In this document: piece by piece, positions 5,303-5,619 of the stretch
Layout of the letters: each line of letters opens with the position of its first letter
Position numbering within the stretch: the first letter of the stretch is position 1
Assembly: GCA_900543715.1 (NCBI GenBank)
Contig: UQSX01000132.1
Coordinates: 1-5,619, forward strand
DNA: 5,619 bases
Direction of reading: 5' to 3'
Source: an uncultured Blautia sp.
GTDB taxonomy: Bacteria > Bacillota > Clostridia > Lachnospirales > Lachnospiraceae
Program-made: the position numbers and the translations under genes
Notes under the pieces: generated by a model
What the model saw: only the letters and a program-made list of their open reading frames with translations
The model's database searches: none
What the model was told of the DNA's origin: nothing

Positions 5303-5331
5303 TTGTAATTTATATATTAACATGATACAAT
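5303..5331 (+). promoter_or_regulatory. Predicted extended -10 promoter of the Sir2-like gene
   Basis: TTGTAA (5303-5308), 17 bases, then TACAAT (5326-5331) preceded by TGA, which gives an extended -10 (TGn). The start of transcription would be near 5338, about 40 bases before the ATG. The outer bases TTGTA (5303-5307) and TACAA (5326-5330) are also an inverted repeat, so the promoter could double as an operator. Confidence 0.6.
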
Positions 5332-5336
5332 CTCAA
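5309..5336 (-). promoter_or_regulatory. Predicted promoter of the Rrf2-patatin operon
   Basis: On the minus strand, TTGAGA (5331-5336) is followed after 16 bases by TATAAA (5309-5314), placing transcription start near 5302, about 28 bases before the ATG. It overlaps the rightward promoter almost completely, so the two RNA polymerases would compete for the same DNA and one bound regulator could block both. TGTAATTT also occurs twice in the same orientation (5304-5311 and 5337-5344), 33 bp apart, and may be a pair of binding sites. Confidence 0.5.
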
Positions 5337-5377
5337 TGTAATTTTAATAATAACAAGACAAGAAAGGAAAGTCAACC

Positions 5378-5619
5378 ATGCAGCCAATGAAAAATATTGT
5401 TTCTGAAAATGCACATTTGAAAAATGCCCGGACTTTATTAGATAAACTGAATTCTGCTGAAGCCATTCTGGTAGGAGCAGCAGCCGGCATGTCCGCTTCC
5501 TGCGGCTTTAATTTTTTCTATCAGAATGATGAAATGTTCCAGAAGTATCTGGGAGAATTCCATGAAAAATATGGATTTACCGGAGCCTTTAACGGATTTT
5601 ACTATCATTATCCTTCCCC
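5378..5619 (+). CDS. Sir2-like NAD-dependent enzyme, atypical sirtuin (5' part only)
   Basis: The first 80 codons of a gene that runs off the window. The segment SAEAILVGAAAGMSASCGFN (residues 26-45) is a strand followed by a glycine-rich loop. It matches the NAD-binding start of Sir2-type proteins (normally GAGxS), here G33-A-A-A-G37-M-S39. Then come FYQNDEMFQKYLGEFHEKYG (47-66) and GFYYHYP. This resembles the macrodomain-linked or SirTM-like group, whose members read ADAIVIGAGAGLS followed by RF.KYF..F..KYG, and it lacks the GIPDFR motif of ordinary protein deacetylases. Such enzymes remove acyl groups or transfer ADP-ribose using NAD+. The catalytic region lies beyond the edge, so activity cannot be judged. 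The start at 5378 is supported by AAAGGA 9 bases upstream; an ATG three codons later is possible. It is divergent from the Rrf2-patatin operon with overlapping promoters. The family call rests on the N-terminal motif only. Confidence 0.68.
   Translation, partial: MQPMKNIVSENAHLKNARTLLDKLNSAEAILVGAAAGMSASCGFNFFYQNDEMFQKYLGEFHEKYGFTGAFNGFYYHYPS

Noticed and set aside
5063..5323. 86-codon minus-strand frame overlapping the Rrf2 start
   Set aside because: It is a shifted-frame shadow of the Rrf2 gene; the Rrf2 frame has a clear ribosome binding site and family motifs.
3939..5619. Anti-phage defence system built from the Sir2-like and patatin proteins
   Set aside because: Both families occur in defence systems, but here no nucleotide-cyclase, STING/TIR, argonaute, nuclease or helicase partner is seen. 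The patatin is of the housekeeping YjjU type and the Rrf2 regulator points to metabolic or redox control.

Overview
The window looks like chromosome from a low-to-moderate G+C Firmicute, most likely a gut-type clostridium of the Lachnospiraceae. The evidence is AT-rich spacers, strong AGGAG-type ribosome binding sites, sigma-A-like promoters, and protein wording I associate with that family (the DCANCA HMA peptide, the P-type ATPase, the HxlR/flavin-reductase pair). This assignment is inference from recalled family resemblance, not from a search. I see no tRNA, rRNA, CRISPR array, insertion sequence or phage gene.

Left part (1-2690): a metal-efflux operon read right to left. A sigma-A-like promoter (2658-2686) is followed by a 26-bp dyad (2622-2647) of the 12-2-12 kind bound by ArsR/SmtB repressors. 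Next come a 30-codon remnant of a heavy-metal-associated (HMA) domain gene (2496-2588), a P1B-type Zn/Cd/Pb-exporting ATPase (435-2435), and an ArsR/SmtB/CzrA-type repressor (87-413) whose alpha-5 zinc site matches the SmtB spacing exactly. A strong hairpin (61-88) ends the operon and probably also ends a + strand gene whose last codons may lie at 3-50. The proposed circuit is that excess zinc or cadmium releases the repressor and induces the pump and its own regulator.

Middle (2690-3932): a non-coding stretch of about 270 bases carries the terminator of a minus-strand flavin-reductase-family (FMN split-barrel) gene (2917-3420). That gene is divergent from an HxlR-type winged-helix regulator (about 3579-3932). 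Their shared control region holds four separate inverted repeats around a good promoter for the regulator. It is most simply read as a local redox- or electrophile-responsive pair.

Right part (3939-5619): a YjjU-type patatin-like phospholipase (3939-4802) lies downstream of an Rrf2/YwnA-type regulator (4831-5274), probably as one operon. Divergent from them is the 5' end of an atypical Sir2-like NAD-dependent enzyme (5378 to the window edge). The promoters of the two directions overlap face to face in a spacer of about 100 bp, so the Rrf2 protein is a natural candidate to control both sides.

Most of this is recognisable accessory metabolism. The points most worth a second look are the amputated HMA gene with its intact metal-binding loop, the extra N-terminal membrane helix on the HMA-less ATPase, the dyad-rich hxlR control region, and the Rrf2/patatin/Sir2-like neighbourhood.
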